A DNA stretch of 64,000 bases from Adineta ricciae (taxonomy: Eukaryota; Rotifera; Eurotatoria; Adinetida; Adinetidae): the NCBI GenBank assembly GCA_905250025.1, contig CAJNOJ010000028.1:186001-250000 (forward strand), in the 5' to 3' direction. Every line of letters begins with the position of its first letter. The first letter of the stretch is position 1. A model generated the notes under the pieces. It had not been told where the DNA came from. It saw only the letters and a program-made list of their open reading frames with translations, and did no database searches. This document shows positions 39,742-50,571 of the stretch, one piece after another. Position numbers and translations under genes: made by a program.

Positions 39742-41569
39742 TTAATATCCACCTTGATCTTTGAAAACACGTTCAATGTCTGCATTGTGTGGATTAACAG
39801 ATGGTAGCCAATGTGGTTTTTCTTTTTGTAACCATGCCCAGAGAACGTCAGAAACAAGAGCATGACCGTATTGATTGATATGAAATCCATCGACACTTTC
39901 AATAATTTGCCATGGTTGACCACCCTGAGCAACCCATTCTTGAATGACTGCATCGAATGGAAAATCGAGATAATCGATATCATAGTTACGTGATTGATAA
40001 CTTAATGAAGCATTTCGTACAGCAGCTGATAATGCAACAGCATGTTGTGTTGTCAAATCACGAAGTGTAGCATTTGACGTTAACCACCCATTACATGGTG
40101 AAATTTGTAAACAAGAAAGATAATCATACATTTGAGGATATGTAAGTGGAACACCAACACGACCGAATGGATGAATATGATTGTGCAAAAGGTCATATAA
40201 CATACTACCATTAGCCAGGCCAGTTGTTACTACATGACTACCTTTGGGTAAAACTGTATCCAGACGTTCAAGAGCATTATATACATTCTGACGCATTTCT
40301 TCAACGGTTGTCATATGATCAAATGTGTCGGGATGACCATTACAAACATCATTGCCAACTAAAGAGTAGATAACGAGTAGCGGTACATCATTTTGGGGAT
40401 CACGTGATAATGATTTCATGATATCGAGCATAGCTCCACTACGAGCTCCGTTAACAGCAATATTTTGATAATCTCGATGATTGCAATGATCAAGTTCGAA
40501 TAGACGACTGTAGAGTGATCGAACAGGACCTTTTCATGTAAATTTTAGTGCATAATTTTCTCGAGAGAAACAAAATTCAAGTTACCTTCAATATTTGGCC
40601 AAGAAACATTGACGTGACCTGTACTAGCTGACATTTGTGGCCAATCAAGTTCATTTTCTAGAATGAAGCCTAGATGTTCGAAAGCAGCTTCGGAAAATTC
40701 GCGAGCATCAAGCCATTGTTCAGGAATATGGAAATGTGCTGAAATTGAATCACCTAACACAGCGATACCTAAACGTTGTGAATCGTTACAGAATTTATCT
40801 TCCCAAGCCAAGCCTGTTGCTGAATCCATGCCAAAAATACCGTTACAGTTGTGATCAATAATTGAATCACTGTTGGCAACACGTGCACCAGGATGAACTT
40901 TAGCAGAGGCATCGTCACAATCCTTGCCTCGCCATGAACTACCGCGTAGTGTTGTTTCGACACCAAATTTATCGTGATCGAGATCGACCAGAGGTAGGTG
41001 GTTATTGAAAACGTTTTCAAGAATTTTACAAATTTCTTTTATACCTGGAAAATCGCAAATTTTCGACTTCATCAAAAGAAGGTTAACCAATGGATGCCGT
41101 TCTCGAAGATTCTTTGCTCGTTCCGGTATTGATATGCCAGAATTTGTCGGATAGATACGACATTTTGGTTGACCGGGCGTATCATGGCATAGTTTCAGAC
41201 TATGACAGATAACATCAGGATTGTCGCCTTTGATAAAACCATCCACAATATAAGGACCTAATCAAATCAAAACCCTCATGATATCTCCTCTTTCTTCTCA
41301 CAAGATTAGAACTTACCGAGAAAATCTACCGCTACTTTGCAGTATACCTTATATTCACCTGGTAGAATTGAGCAGAGTCGTTCAAGCGAATTGACAATAC
41401 TCGTATTATAAACAATGGAAAGTTTATCAACAAGACCTAAGACAATGGAACAAACTGCACAATCCACACCACCATTAGCACCATCTCCCAATCGTGCTAT
41501 CCGACCGTCAATAACTGGAACAAAAACAACTAATAACAAACATATCGAACTGATAATAGCTTTCGACAT
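39742..41569 (-). CDS. AOAH: Acyloxyacyl hydrolase
   Basis: Exons 41569-41317, 41257-40586 and 40529-39742 give 570 residues (human 575). AOAH removes secondary acyl chains from bacterial lipid A and acts on other lipids. Seen in order: signal peptide (IISSICLLLVVFVPVIDG), a saposin-B domain with Cys pairs (VDCAVCSIVLGLVDKL, LCSILPGEYKVYCKVAVDFL, VICHSLKLC), a calcium-binding segment (LDHDKFG, GKDCDD, DHNCNGI), then the GDSL/SGNH hydrolase: nucleophile Ser in VLGDSISAHFH, Asn in SLVGNDVCNGH, and the Asp/His pair in DGFHINQYGH. The domains and all catalytic residues are intact. It is likely secreted or lysosomal and used by a bacteria-eating animal for detoxifying or digesting LPS. Confidence 0.95.
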
Positions 41570-42586
41570 TGCCGTTAAATTTTCTTTATCGCAAATGATG
41601 ATGCGAGCACGAAATATACATGATTATATTATACGCACGAATATCGCTAAATGAGAAAGCAAACATATGGGTTGTTTTTCTCTTGTTATATACGTATTTT
41701 TCTAAATAAAATTTTTCGCCTCTCATTATTTTCGATTATTGCCATCGAAACAAAATCACGATGACGAATACCAATAGTTTTTGTTTTTGCAGCTTCTGAG
41801 GATATTCTAGAAACAAATGGTTTATTTTCTCGCTATAATTTTTTTCATAGTTAAATAAAAAGCAGGTGTACTGAATCTTTGTCATAAACAAATCATTATT
41901 AACGACAGTCAGAATAGTTTTCCATAGGTAATTATGCACGGATATGGTGCATAGTATAACAATGAACTATGACTCAACAAAACATCAAGGCAAACAGTAT
42001 TTGATTAAATGCCGTGCGAAGTGTAATTATTCTGATCCTATTCATATCTACAAACTGCACGGGCTAGACAAAATATCTGTTGAATGTAATTTTTGATTTA
42101 GTTAATTATTCATACTTTTTCCGTGTTCAAATGTGGGTGTAAACTATTTGAATATTAGCCTGTGAAGAGAAGCTCGAGGAAAACTATGTAAAATGCTTAA
42201 TTGAACAACATACCGAGATAGGTACCTAGCATTCAGTGACCTCTAACGAAAACGATACAATCATCAATCGGCATTCGTTATTTGCTTTCGTATGTATTCG
42301 TCCGATAGTCAATTTTATCTGATTTATTCCAACTTTTGCTCTTCCGTTGATGTACTTTTGACAAAGTAGAAAAAGCTTGAAATTATATAAAACTTTTCTA
42401 CTATTTGCTCACCGTCGACTACATCGTACATGTGCCTAGTTTTATTTTTTCTTCCTTTCTATGAAAGTAAAATATTGGTTCGCTTGAACTTGGTGAGTCG
42501 CTAAACAGGGTTGAAGGTAACATATATACAATAGCGAATAGTGTGTTTTGCCATAAAGATAAACAACATTTTATCATATAAAACCA
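41570..42586. other. Intergenic upstream of AOAH
   Basis: No coding exon is visible on either strand. It separates the divergent AOAH (-) from the plus-strand small ORF and nuclear receptor. Confidence 0.45.
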
Positions 42587-43112
42587 ATGTCTCTATTAGT
42601 CAGTGTTTTATTTCCGTTAGTTTTGTTGATGGGATGCAAAACAAACGTTGTAATCAACGATTTTCTCATTTGCGCAAATGAAGAATTGTCTCTGTCGCCA
42701 TTGAGTTTTCATTCTCAATGGCTCAATCCAACAGTGAGCATGATATACATTTGAACCATATGAGTGCTGATTTCATCGGGAGGAAAAACCTTTCATATTG
42801 TAAGTTTTGCGATTTCAGCTTGACTAAGTGAATTTCTAAGTACAAGACAACATAGTTTGAAAACGATAAACACAGTAACATTCTCTTTCTTTTTTTGACT
42901 CACTTATTCATATACACACCCTGAGCGCCTGACACACCAAACGTTTTTCTTTTTTTTTTATGACTCCGCAAACAAGAAAAAAGAAAGAAGTAAAGAAAAA
43001 AAAAACACTTCGCCATTATTCTTTTTTGCTGTAGGATTTTACACATCCATCAACAACAGGATTCAAAAACCAACCTGACATCGATAACGACCATTTGATC
43101 TTACTGCATTAA
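42587..43112 (+). CDS. Candidate small secreted protein, unknown
   Basis: Two exons, 42587-42733 and 43035-43112, join in phase 0 (donor ACA|gtgagc, acceptor tgctgtag|GAT) to a 74-residue product. The N terminus (MSLLVSVLFPLVLLMGCKTN) looks like a signal peptide or lipobox-like leader, and TATAAAA lies just upstream of the ATG. No family is recognised. After the stop, another frame remains open to 43157 and ends at a good donor (AACGAG|gtaag), which could mean a frameshifted older gene. The model rests only on splice signals and frame; it may be spurious or a relic. Confidence 0.28.
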
Positions 43113-43561
43113 TCCGACGTAACGAAACTAGCTTAGCATTCGTCGTGCACAACGAGGTAAGATAAATCACATGCCTTCTCTTTCCTTGACAGTAGTCGAT
43201 GCTTTTTTTCATTGACAACACGAGGAAAAAACAAGATACCCCGCTACAGCTGCATTTTTTACAGAGTGGTATATCGTTTTATTTTATTTTTTGTTCGATA
43301 GATGAGGAACTATTCGAAAATACAACAGATGCTTGCAGAAATAAGACGATATAAATAGAATCTATCAAATCAAATATTAGCTATAGGCTCATCTGAAGGC
43401 GTTTTCATGAAAAATAAAGCTCTTTTAATATACAACTGAGAAGTTTCACATGTGTTTTACAGGTCTCACTGTAAAATAAGGGAACCATTGCCAACGTTAT
43501 TTTCCTTGCTTTGAAAAGTAGAGGTCATTGACGGATTGCCTTTTTACCCTATACGATAGTC
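43113..43561. other. Upstream region of the nuclear receptor
   Basis: Short AT-rich interval with no complete coding exon; the remnant open frame at its left end is noted with the preceding entry. Confidence 0.4.
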
Positions 43562-45095
43562 ATGACAACATCGAGTGATGCTTATTGGAATATGGTATCG
43601 TGTGCTGGTCCAGTAGCAATTTCCGATAGGTTTCCAATAGATTTCGACGAGTATTTATTTGCGGACAAAATTCATTCGGAGGAAATTTTCATGGGCAATA
43701 GTTTCACCTCATCATCATCTCAAGTATGAAGATCACGAAGAGCAATACTTTGTATTTATCGAGGAAATTTGTTTTTCGTTTCAGAACGACCAGTTTATTT
43801 TACAAGCATCTTCAAATGATACTTACCCATCAGAAAATTGCCACGTCAATTTAGTTTGTAGTGTTTGTAGTGCACCTGCCCATGGTTATAATTTCGATCA
43901 GATCACTTGTGAATCATGCAAAGCATTTTTTCGTCGAAATGCTTTGAGAAATATGGTAAATCTACCAAATGAGAATGTCGCTTGTTGACAGTCTCTTGAG
44001 GTTTTAGGCTAACTTCAAATGTCGATATTCAGGAAATTGTGTGATAAATGTGCATACACGTCGTCAATGCACATATTGTCGACTGAAGAAGTGTTTCGAT
44101 ATAAATATGCGTAAAGATTGGATACGCACTGAAGAAGAACGCACTTTACGTTTGTTGAAGAATTATCATAAAGAACAAAGAAAACTGAACAAATTACCAC
44201 TAGATCACCGTTCGTTAGACGCCATTCCCATCGTGGCTCGGAAGAAAAAACGGATTCAACCGCTTTTATCCAAGTACAAATCACAAGATGCTACTCCGTG
44301 CAAAATTGAACTTGTAAATATCGAATCGATTCTTTTCACACATGACCCTCTTTGGTTTTTTTTTAGAGTTTCCAGACGAATATATTTGCAATTCATCGCC
44401 ACTTAGCGTTGGAAAATCAAATTTTGATTAACAATGTCATAAATACTCATAAACTTGGCGTTGAGCGAGCTAATTGTTCACACATCGCCAAGTACTCCTC
44501 ATCGGCATCATTAACACAATTTCTCAACGATGAAAACGTCAATCACGAATCCTTAATCTATTTTTATAAACTCATCCCCGAATTCAAACAATTCGATCTC
44601 AACGATCAGATTCTGTTGGTGAAATGTAACCTAAAGAACATCATACATTTACATTTGATTCTTGTGGAAAATTTCCGAGAGAATCCTCACATTGGGGAAC
44701 ATATGTCTAAATGGATTACGAAAGATTTCCATCGTCAAATGTCCCAGACACGAACACGATTTGATCGTTTCATGGCTTATCCACAAGTCTTGAAACTCAC
44801 GTTGGTTGCCTTCATATTCAGCACGAATCTATCGGCACCACGTGATAGTAGGCAAGATATCGACTTTCGTAATCGACGGAGATTATTTGAAATTCAAAAT
44901 TTCTATGTATCATTGCTCTGGCGATATTTATTATATTTATTCGACGAACAAGAAGCACAGCGATCAATGAGCCTTATAGTCATGCAGATTTTACGTTACC
45001 AATTGCTAATGGATACAATGGACAATGCTCTACAGAAATATGGACAAGAAGATTTGTCGAATCCGCTAATGAGATCAGTATTTAGATTGACATGA
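43562..45095 (+). CDS. Nuclear hormone receptor
   Basis: Exons 43562-43723, 43785-43955, 44008-44313 and 44367-45095 give 455 residues. The two zinc fingers are complete: CSVC...CESCKAFFRR and CRYSGNC...CTYCRLKKCFDINM. The P-box (CESCKA) is of the type found in the NR1J/DAF-12/HR96 group, not the steroid-receptor type. A basic hinge with RKKKRIQP follows, then a ligand-binding domain with the usual helix 3-5 stretch (LIPEFKQFDLNDQILLVKCN). The ligand is unknown. In other invertebrates this group senses sterols or xenobiotics. Exon 2/3 boundary falls inside the DNA-binding domain between the fingers. A poly(A) signal lies at 45151-45156. Confidence 0.9.
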
Positions 45096-46479
45096 TGCCG
45101 ATTTCTTTATTGTCACCGGTGTTATTCTATTCTTTTCTGTATGTCATGTAAATAAATATAAAATGTTTTTAGTTAGGTTAGACTAGTACTTTCTTTTGGA
45201 ATTATGAATTTGATTGTTGAAATATCCTTTTCATATTATCATAATAATTTATCCATTAGAAAATCATCTTTCTTCCAGATGAAGTTCCATCCAGTGTGAA
45301 CTTTTCCTTGACTGCTCATGTTTAAAACTATAATTACAATGTTCTGCTATGTGAATACAGAAAATAGCTTTTAGCATTCGCCAAGGAACTCATCGTGATA
45401 TGAGATATTCAAAACTCGCAGGCTATAGTGTCTGAATCGATGTAATATATCTGTATATATCCGCTGACTTTGTGAGAAGCAACCGCTTCTAATGGATAAC
45501 ATCTTTGGTGTCATGAATATTTCAATTCCAAGAAGTTTAGTGGCTAGCTTTGTCATATTCAAGTCTTTGTCAGTTACATTGATGAATAAATCTAATGTTG
45601 AAAAAGAATATTTTGTTCCTGCTTAACCTTTATTATTATCATTTATATTTCTCAGCGCACTACTGACGATGATCGAAGTAACGCTGACAATTTAAACATA
45701 TATATTTAGGTGAATAAAGGTGTATTTCCACAGTACAAATGTTTATTTTGGTTAAACTCTTTTTTTAATAACAGATAGCAACGTTACTTCTCCTATATGC
45801 TGCTTTAAAACTTGATCAGATAAAAACTACTCTATTAAAATTATTAGCATAAAATGCCATCGTATGCTATAAATGAGTTACTGGAAGGAGAAAACCTCAG
45901 TTTTGGATTGTTCTAGATCGTGAGTTCCATTCTTTTTCTTTGGATAAACCTGTATCAGATGAAGCAAATCACTAACATCTTATAAAATACATCAGATGGG
46001 CTAAATACACGTACGATAAATAAAGAGAAAAACAAGTTTTTTTGGAATCACAGGATCGAGGGGATCTGGGGACTTACGATTCACTTTCCCTGGATCACAT
46101 TGATATAGATTTCTGTTAGTAGACCAGTAAATATTGTATTTGCCTCACTGAAATATTCAATTTACTTGATATCAGTATTTTTCCTTTTGTCTGCTTATTT
46201 TAAAACCGAATAATCGAAGAATAACAATTGAATTTATAAATATATCTCACAGGACGTTGCCCATGACGTCAGATGAAAGAAGAATATACTCAAACATCAA
46301 TAAAATATGTTCCTGGTATTCAGAATCAATGCACACAAGTGTCAAGGTTAAATGTGTCATTACGTCAACGAACACTAAATGCAATTCATCGAGCCAATCT
46401 CGATATATTCTAACCTTAAAAAGACTTCAGTAGACGTTATTCTACGTGTGAAAGTCGTTTCGATCAATTGATACGTTTA
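45096..46479. other. Gene-poor stretch downstream of the nuclear receptor
   Basis: Contains the receptor 3' UTR. Beyond about 45.3 kb I see no intact coding exon; short frames are interrupted and may be decayed sequence joined to the pseudogene that follows. Confidence 0.4.
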
Positions 46480-47320
46480 TGTAAAAATAAAATAGATAAT
46501 GAACGTCGTACATTTGACGAATTTCAAGGGAATTCTTTTCTTATTATTTATCGGAAAGACCGAAAAATTCTACTGGATAGTTCACTTCAACAAATATATT
46601 TTTACCAGCGAGCATAAACATCAATGAAGCCGCATTATTTCTTGATTATTCAATACATACCAGACAATCTCCAGCGTGTTCTACTTATCATCAATTTCTT
46701 CACGAAAAACAAGCGAATGATTCTTAAAATCTATCATTTACTTGGAAATAAAGCTTTAATCAAAGAAAATACGATCAAAGTTTTGAATATCATTTGGAAT
46801 CTTTGCAAATGAAGAAGAAAATTCATCGATGAAGTTATCCTAGTTTCGCCTACAGTCTCAACAGTATCGAAGCTATTCTATAAAAAAACAAAACAAAGAA
46901 TAAGTATTACAAATCTGGCTCGAAGCATATAGTGAAAATGATTTACGAGTTGGTATGTTCTATCATAACATTGGAATAATCTATCATGATGAAAAGAATT
47001 AGTTCGGAGCATTAAAATATTATGAAGAAGAAAACACCTTGACTATTCACTAGAAACTTCCTCCCAACGAGCATTCTCAATTCAATGATATTTGTAATAC
47101 CTTTCGTACCGTTTACCGAGCACCGGAGGTTTATAACAGAACATTTTGTTGTAAACATCCGTCTACTGCGCTTGTTTGTGAGAAGATCGGAATTGTTGAT
47201 GAAATGAAAAATGTGCTCATTCAAGCAGCGACATTTTGAACAAGACTGCAGATATATTTCATCAAATATTTCCCGATCAACATCCGGACGTGTTAAAAAT
47301 TAATTAATTGATTCGATGTG
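46480..47320 (+). pseudogene. Decayed tetratricopeptide-repeat gene, possibly with an ADP-ribosyltransferase-like N part
   Basis: No frame is open, yet several TPR units can be read across stops and frameshifts. KYDQSFEYHLESLQMKKK (from about 46766) is followed by a stop and then SYPSFAYSLNSI. Next come GMFYHNIGIIYHDEKN with a stop and GALKYYEEENTLTIH with a stop, LPPNEHSQF, HPSTALVCEKIG and IFPDQHPDVLK. The order and spacing are those of kinesin-light-chain-type TPR arrays. Upstream, FTSTNIFLPASIN with NEAALFL resembles the STS/E region that precedes TPRs in a bdelloid mono-ADP-ribosyltransferase-like family; this part is weaker. At least four stops and two frame changes mean it is not functional. 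Confidence 0.65.
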
Positions 47321-48632
47321 TTCCTTCGTCGTAAGTCATTTCATCAACGTCATCGTCGTTTTTCTTCGAATTCGCGCTGTTATACCAACATTCTTCCAAT
47401 TGACTCTTATGTATATTTCAATTCATCGAGAAAACGTGAATACGAAAAATAATACTTGATGAAGTAATCAAAATTGATTTATTGCTATTTATCAGAACTA
47501 AAAGCTTTGTTTCATCATTCCTTTTCGACCTCAATTGTGACATCGTCACACGTCGATCTCTTAACTGATAACAACTATTCACACAGAGTCTATAACAATT
47601 ATATACGATGCATATTGAGAATATAATCGAACGTAATTTTCTTTTGCATTAGAATTACTCGAGGAGTTTTTATATGAATTCGTTCATTATTGTTGTCAGT
47701 TGGTAGGTAAACAATTGAAAATTGAATTTGAAGAAAAGTGTTTTCTTCAAGATATTTACTTAACTCCCGTGCAAGAACAAAATGTGTTTGTTTGGTTTGA
47801 AAATAATTGAAATGATATGCATCACTTTGATTAATGATTATACAATCTCGTAGCTTGATAATGTCAGTGCTACGGGCACAAGTTTTGCTACAATGGATGA
47901 ACAGGAGAAGGAAATACACGTAATTATCGGAATTACCAGACTTTTTCATAACATGTATAGGAAAATGTTAATTGATTAAGAACAGATTCATGTTTTTTGT
48001 GACTCGTTTCTCATTAATCAATTACGTTATCTCGGCGGACATTAGAATGTGCGTTGATATTCAATCTTCAAGCGTCTTTCGCATGCAATTATCAACAGAA
48101 GATCATGTCAGATGATCCGATGAATCAGTTAAATTGTAAGAATAGAAACATGAAATACGACTTTTCTCTCTCTCTCTTTCTCCATTGTCTGAAAGGTAAC
48201 AGAAGAGAAAAAAACCAATTAGTAACGGTTTAACCACAAGAGAAATTGACAAAAGAAGGGCAGATTTTTCTTCTCTTTCTTTTTTCCATTCTTTATTCTA
48301 GAATGAATTTTTTGTCCGTTATCGTAGTCTCGACAGTGTCGCGCACGCTGCGATGAACAACACTCTGAACTGATGCTGTGTAGAAGGCATAAAAACAAGA
48401 AAATATATATATTGAGACACATTTCTCATCATTTCTTCTTCTTCTCTTGCCGTTCGCGTTTTTTGTGTTCTCTTCCATCGTTCAGATCAAGAAATTTGAT
48501 GCGTCTCTCTCCTTCTGTCTTATACACATGGCATTATTACTCTGCCACATACTGACGGCGTCTCCATTCGTTTCTTCGATTGATTTCAAGTTGCAAGCAA
48601 GTGTCGCCAAATGAAGCACATAATCGGTGGTC
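47321..48632. other. Gene-poor stretch, no gene supported
   Basis: An open frame on the minus strand (47599-47949, 116 codons) has no recognisable domain or splice signals and was not called. CT repeats lie near 48165-48180. The region may be degenerated coding DNA following the pseudogene. Confidence 0.4.
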
Positions 48633-48965
48633 ATGAGTAATGAAAACGATTCGAAATGGTCAGCCAAAATGTTAATAACATGGGCAATTTTAATTGATAT
48701 TGGTCTACTTGGTTGTTTGTTCATCATGCCACTGCTCAGATTGATTCAAGATCTATTTCAATTAATCTATCTTCTCATTGTAAGTCGTCGTTTGTTTTTC
48801 CTCGCCGGTTTTTTTGTCACACGTCGTCACAGAACTGAACATTCTATTCATCGAAATGATTTACAATGGAGCGAAAGAAATTTTTCTTCTATTGTGTTAC
48901 ATAGAGCTATGAATACTAATCGATCTGTCAACTTGGGACTTGAAATTAAGACTAGAGTTCAATGA
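48633..48965 (+). CDS. Hypothetical small membrane protein
   Basis: An open frame of 110 codons from ATG 48633 with two hydrophobic segments (ITWAILIDIGLLGCLFIM and LIYLLIVSRRLFFLAGFFV) and a basic C-terminal part. No homologue is recognised. A strong-looking 53-nt intron (gtaagtcg at 48781 to cacag at 48833) sits inside; splicing it would give a 51-residue product ending just after the first exon. It is not clear whether either form is translated. Confidence 0.25.
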   Translation: MSNENDSKWSAKMLITWAILIDIGLLGCLFIMPLLRLIQDLFQLIYLLIVSRRLFFLAGFFVTRRHRTEHSIHRNDLQWSERNFSSIVLHRAMNTNRSVNLGLEIKTRVQ

Positions 48966-50571
48966 AATCACAAAACCTTCTCCGTATCTACGAATGAAAC
49001 GCGCGCGTGCGAGAGAGAGAGAGAAGAACGAATATCTTCAATTGAAATGATAGACATGATTAACAAACAGTTCGTGTGATGTTTGATCAATGAGTGTCAT
49101 TATCATAGATGTATCGTGTCCAAACAAGATTTTTCATAGATAAATAGATTGTTAATTTTATTATGTCAAGATGTAATCTACAAAGATTGTCTTGGCATGA
49201 ATATTTGTTTTCGACAAAAATTTCAAAACAATTCTTCGCATTTGTTCTGAAGTTCTGATCGTAAAATTGTCTGATGTGAATTATCGTGAAGTTTAAAGTA
49301 TCAACATGAAAGATGTAATTAACACAAAGAAAGAAAGTGCTTGACTTTTTGTGAAAAGTAAAAGTTGATGGATATTGTTCGTGATACTTCGCATCTTTAA
49401 TATCAAATATTAAAAGTCAATGGTGACCACGAGTAGTGTTGTAACTGAGCTGACAATCATTGAAATGGATGGGAGGAACTTTTCAAAGGAGAAACTTCAT
49501 CGCAGTTCGAAAGGTGACAAGATTAGTTCCCAATGATTTGTTCACAAGTTCATGCGAGTGGAATATCATAGATTGATAAGAATGAGAATCTATTTTCTTC
49601 GTTTCTTGATTGTTTAATATGAATAGAAATGGAAGGAAATTTACTCACGAGTAGATTCCTTTCACAATGACGTTGTTAACCGATTCTACATGATTTATTT
49701 ATCTAAGTGACCTGGGTTCAGCCGATAATTTTCTCGACGTTGAAATATAATAGAATTGAAATGGATACAAAGAATAATCTGAACAGTGAAGCGAATATAA
49801 ACCTGTATAAATACGCATGGATGCTATTAAAGCATTCGGAGGTGTTTGTCATCTAGCAATTGAATAAATGCAATGAACATGCACACGAACAAAAGAACAA
49901 GCGAGTCATTATGAGAACGAGTCGTGGAATTTCATCGACGTACATTTCATTTTTCGTCTGTGACACGTCTCGTATTGCTTTTCTATTTTCAAATGTCACC
50001 GAAATGTTTTGTGACTGAGGAGAAATAATGTATATACTTTTGATCGATTAGTGTGTCTGACATTCTCACTCTTAGGATCAAACGAAGAATTCAAAACGCA
50101 ACAGGAGGTACACATGAATTCTTCGGAATGTAACAGACGACTTAACTTCTGATGTGTTTTGTTGAATAGTTGACATCAGAGTGTATGTCTTTTTTCTTTT
50201 CTTCTTCTACTAGTCATTCTCTTCTGTGTTCGCTTACTTTTTTCCCTTCATCATTGTCCTCTCCTCTTTTTTTTTTGAGGTAAAACGAACACGATAGTCT
50301 TAATCGAAGCAGAAAAAAAAGGAGAAAGGAAAAAATGAGAGATTTTATTTATTCAAGCAACTATTGGCGAACACATACTACTTCAATCTTGCTATGGGCT
50401 AACTTTAGTTGTTGACTTGAGCAGCTCGAGGATAGCATCGACTCTTCATAGGAAGACAAAAGAGAAAATTGAAAGCAAGGTAGAGAGAACGATGTGACAC
50501 ATTCTGTAATAACATCATTGCATTTCCGCGAAGTTTACTTTTCTTATTTCTAGATCAGCTGGTTTCACAGC
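48966..50571. other. Intergenic, 1.6 kb
   Basis: A mixed CG/GA simple tract lies at about 49010-49025. The right end carries an acceptor (tttctag at about 50552) 20 nt before the coiled-coil gene ATG, suggesting a 5' UTR intron. Nothing else is recognised. Confidence 0.45.

Noticed and set aside
47599..47949. 116-codon minus-strand open frame
   Set aside because: No domain, no splice context, located in decayed sequence; likely chance.
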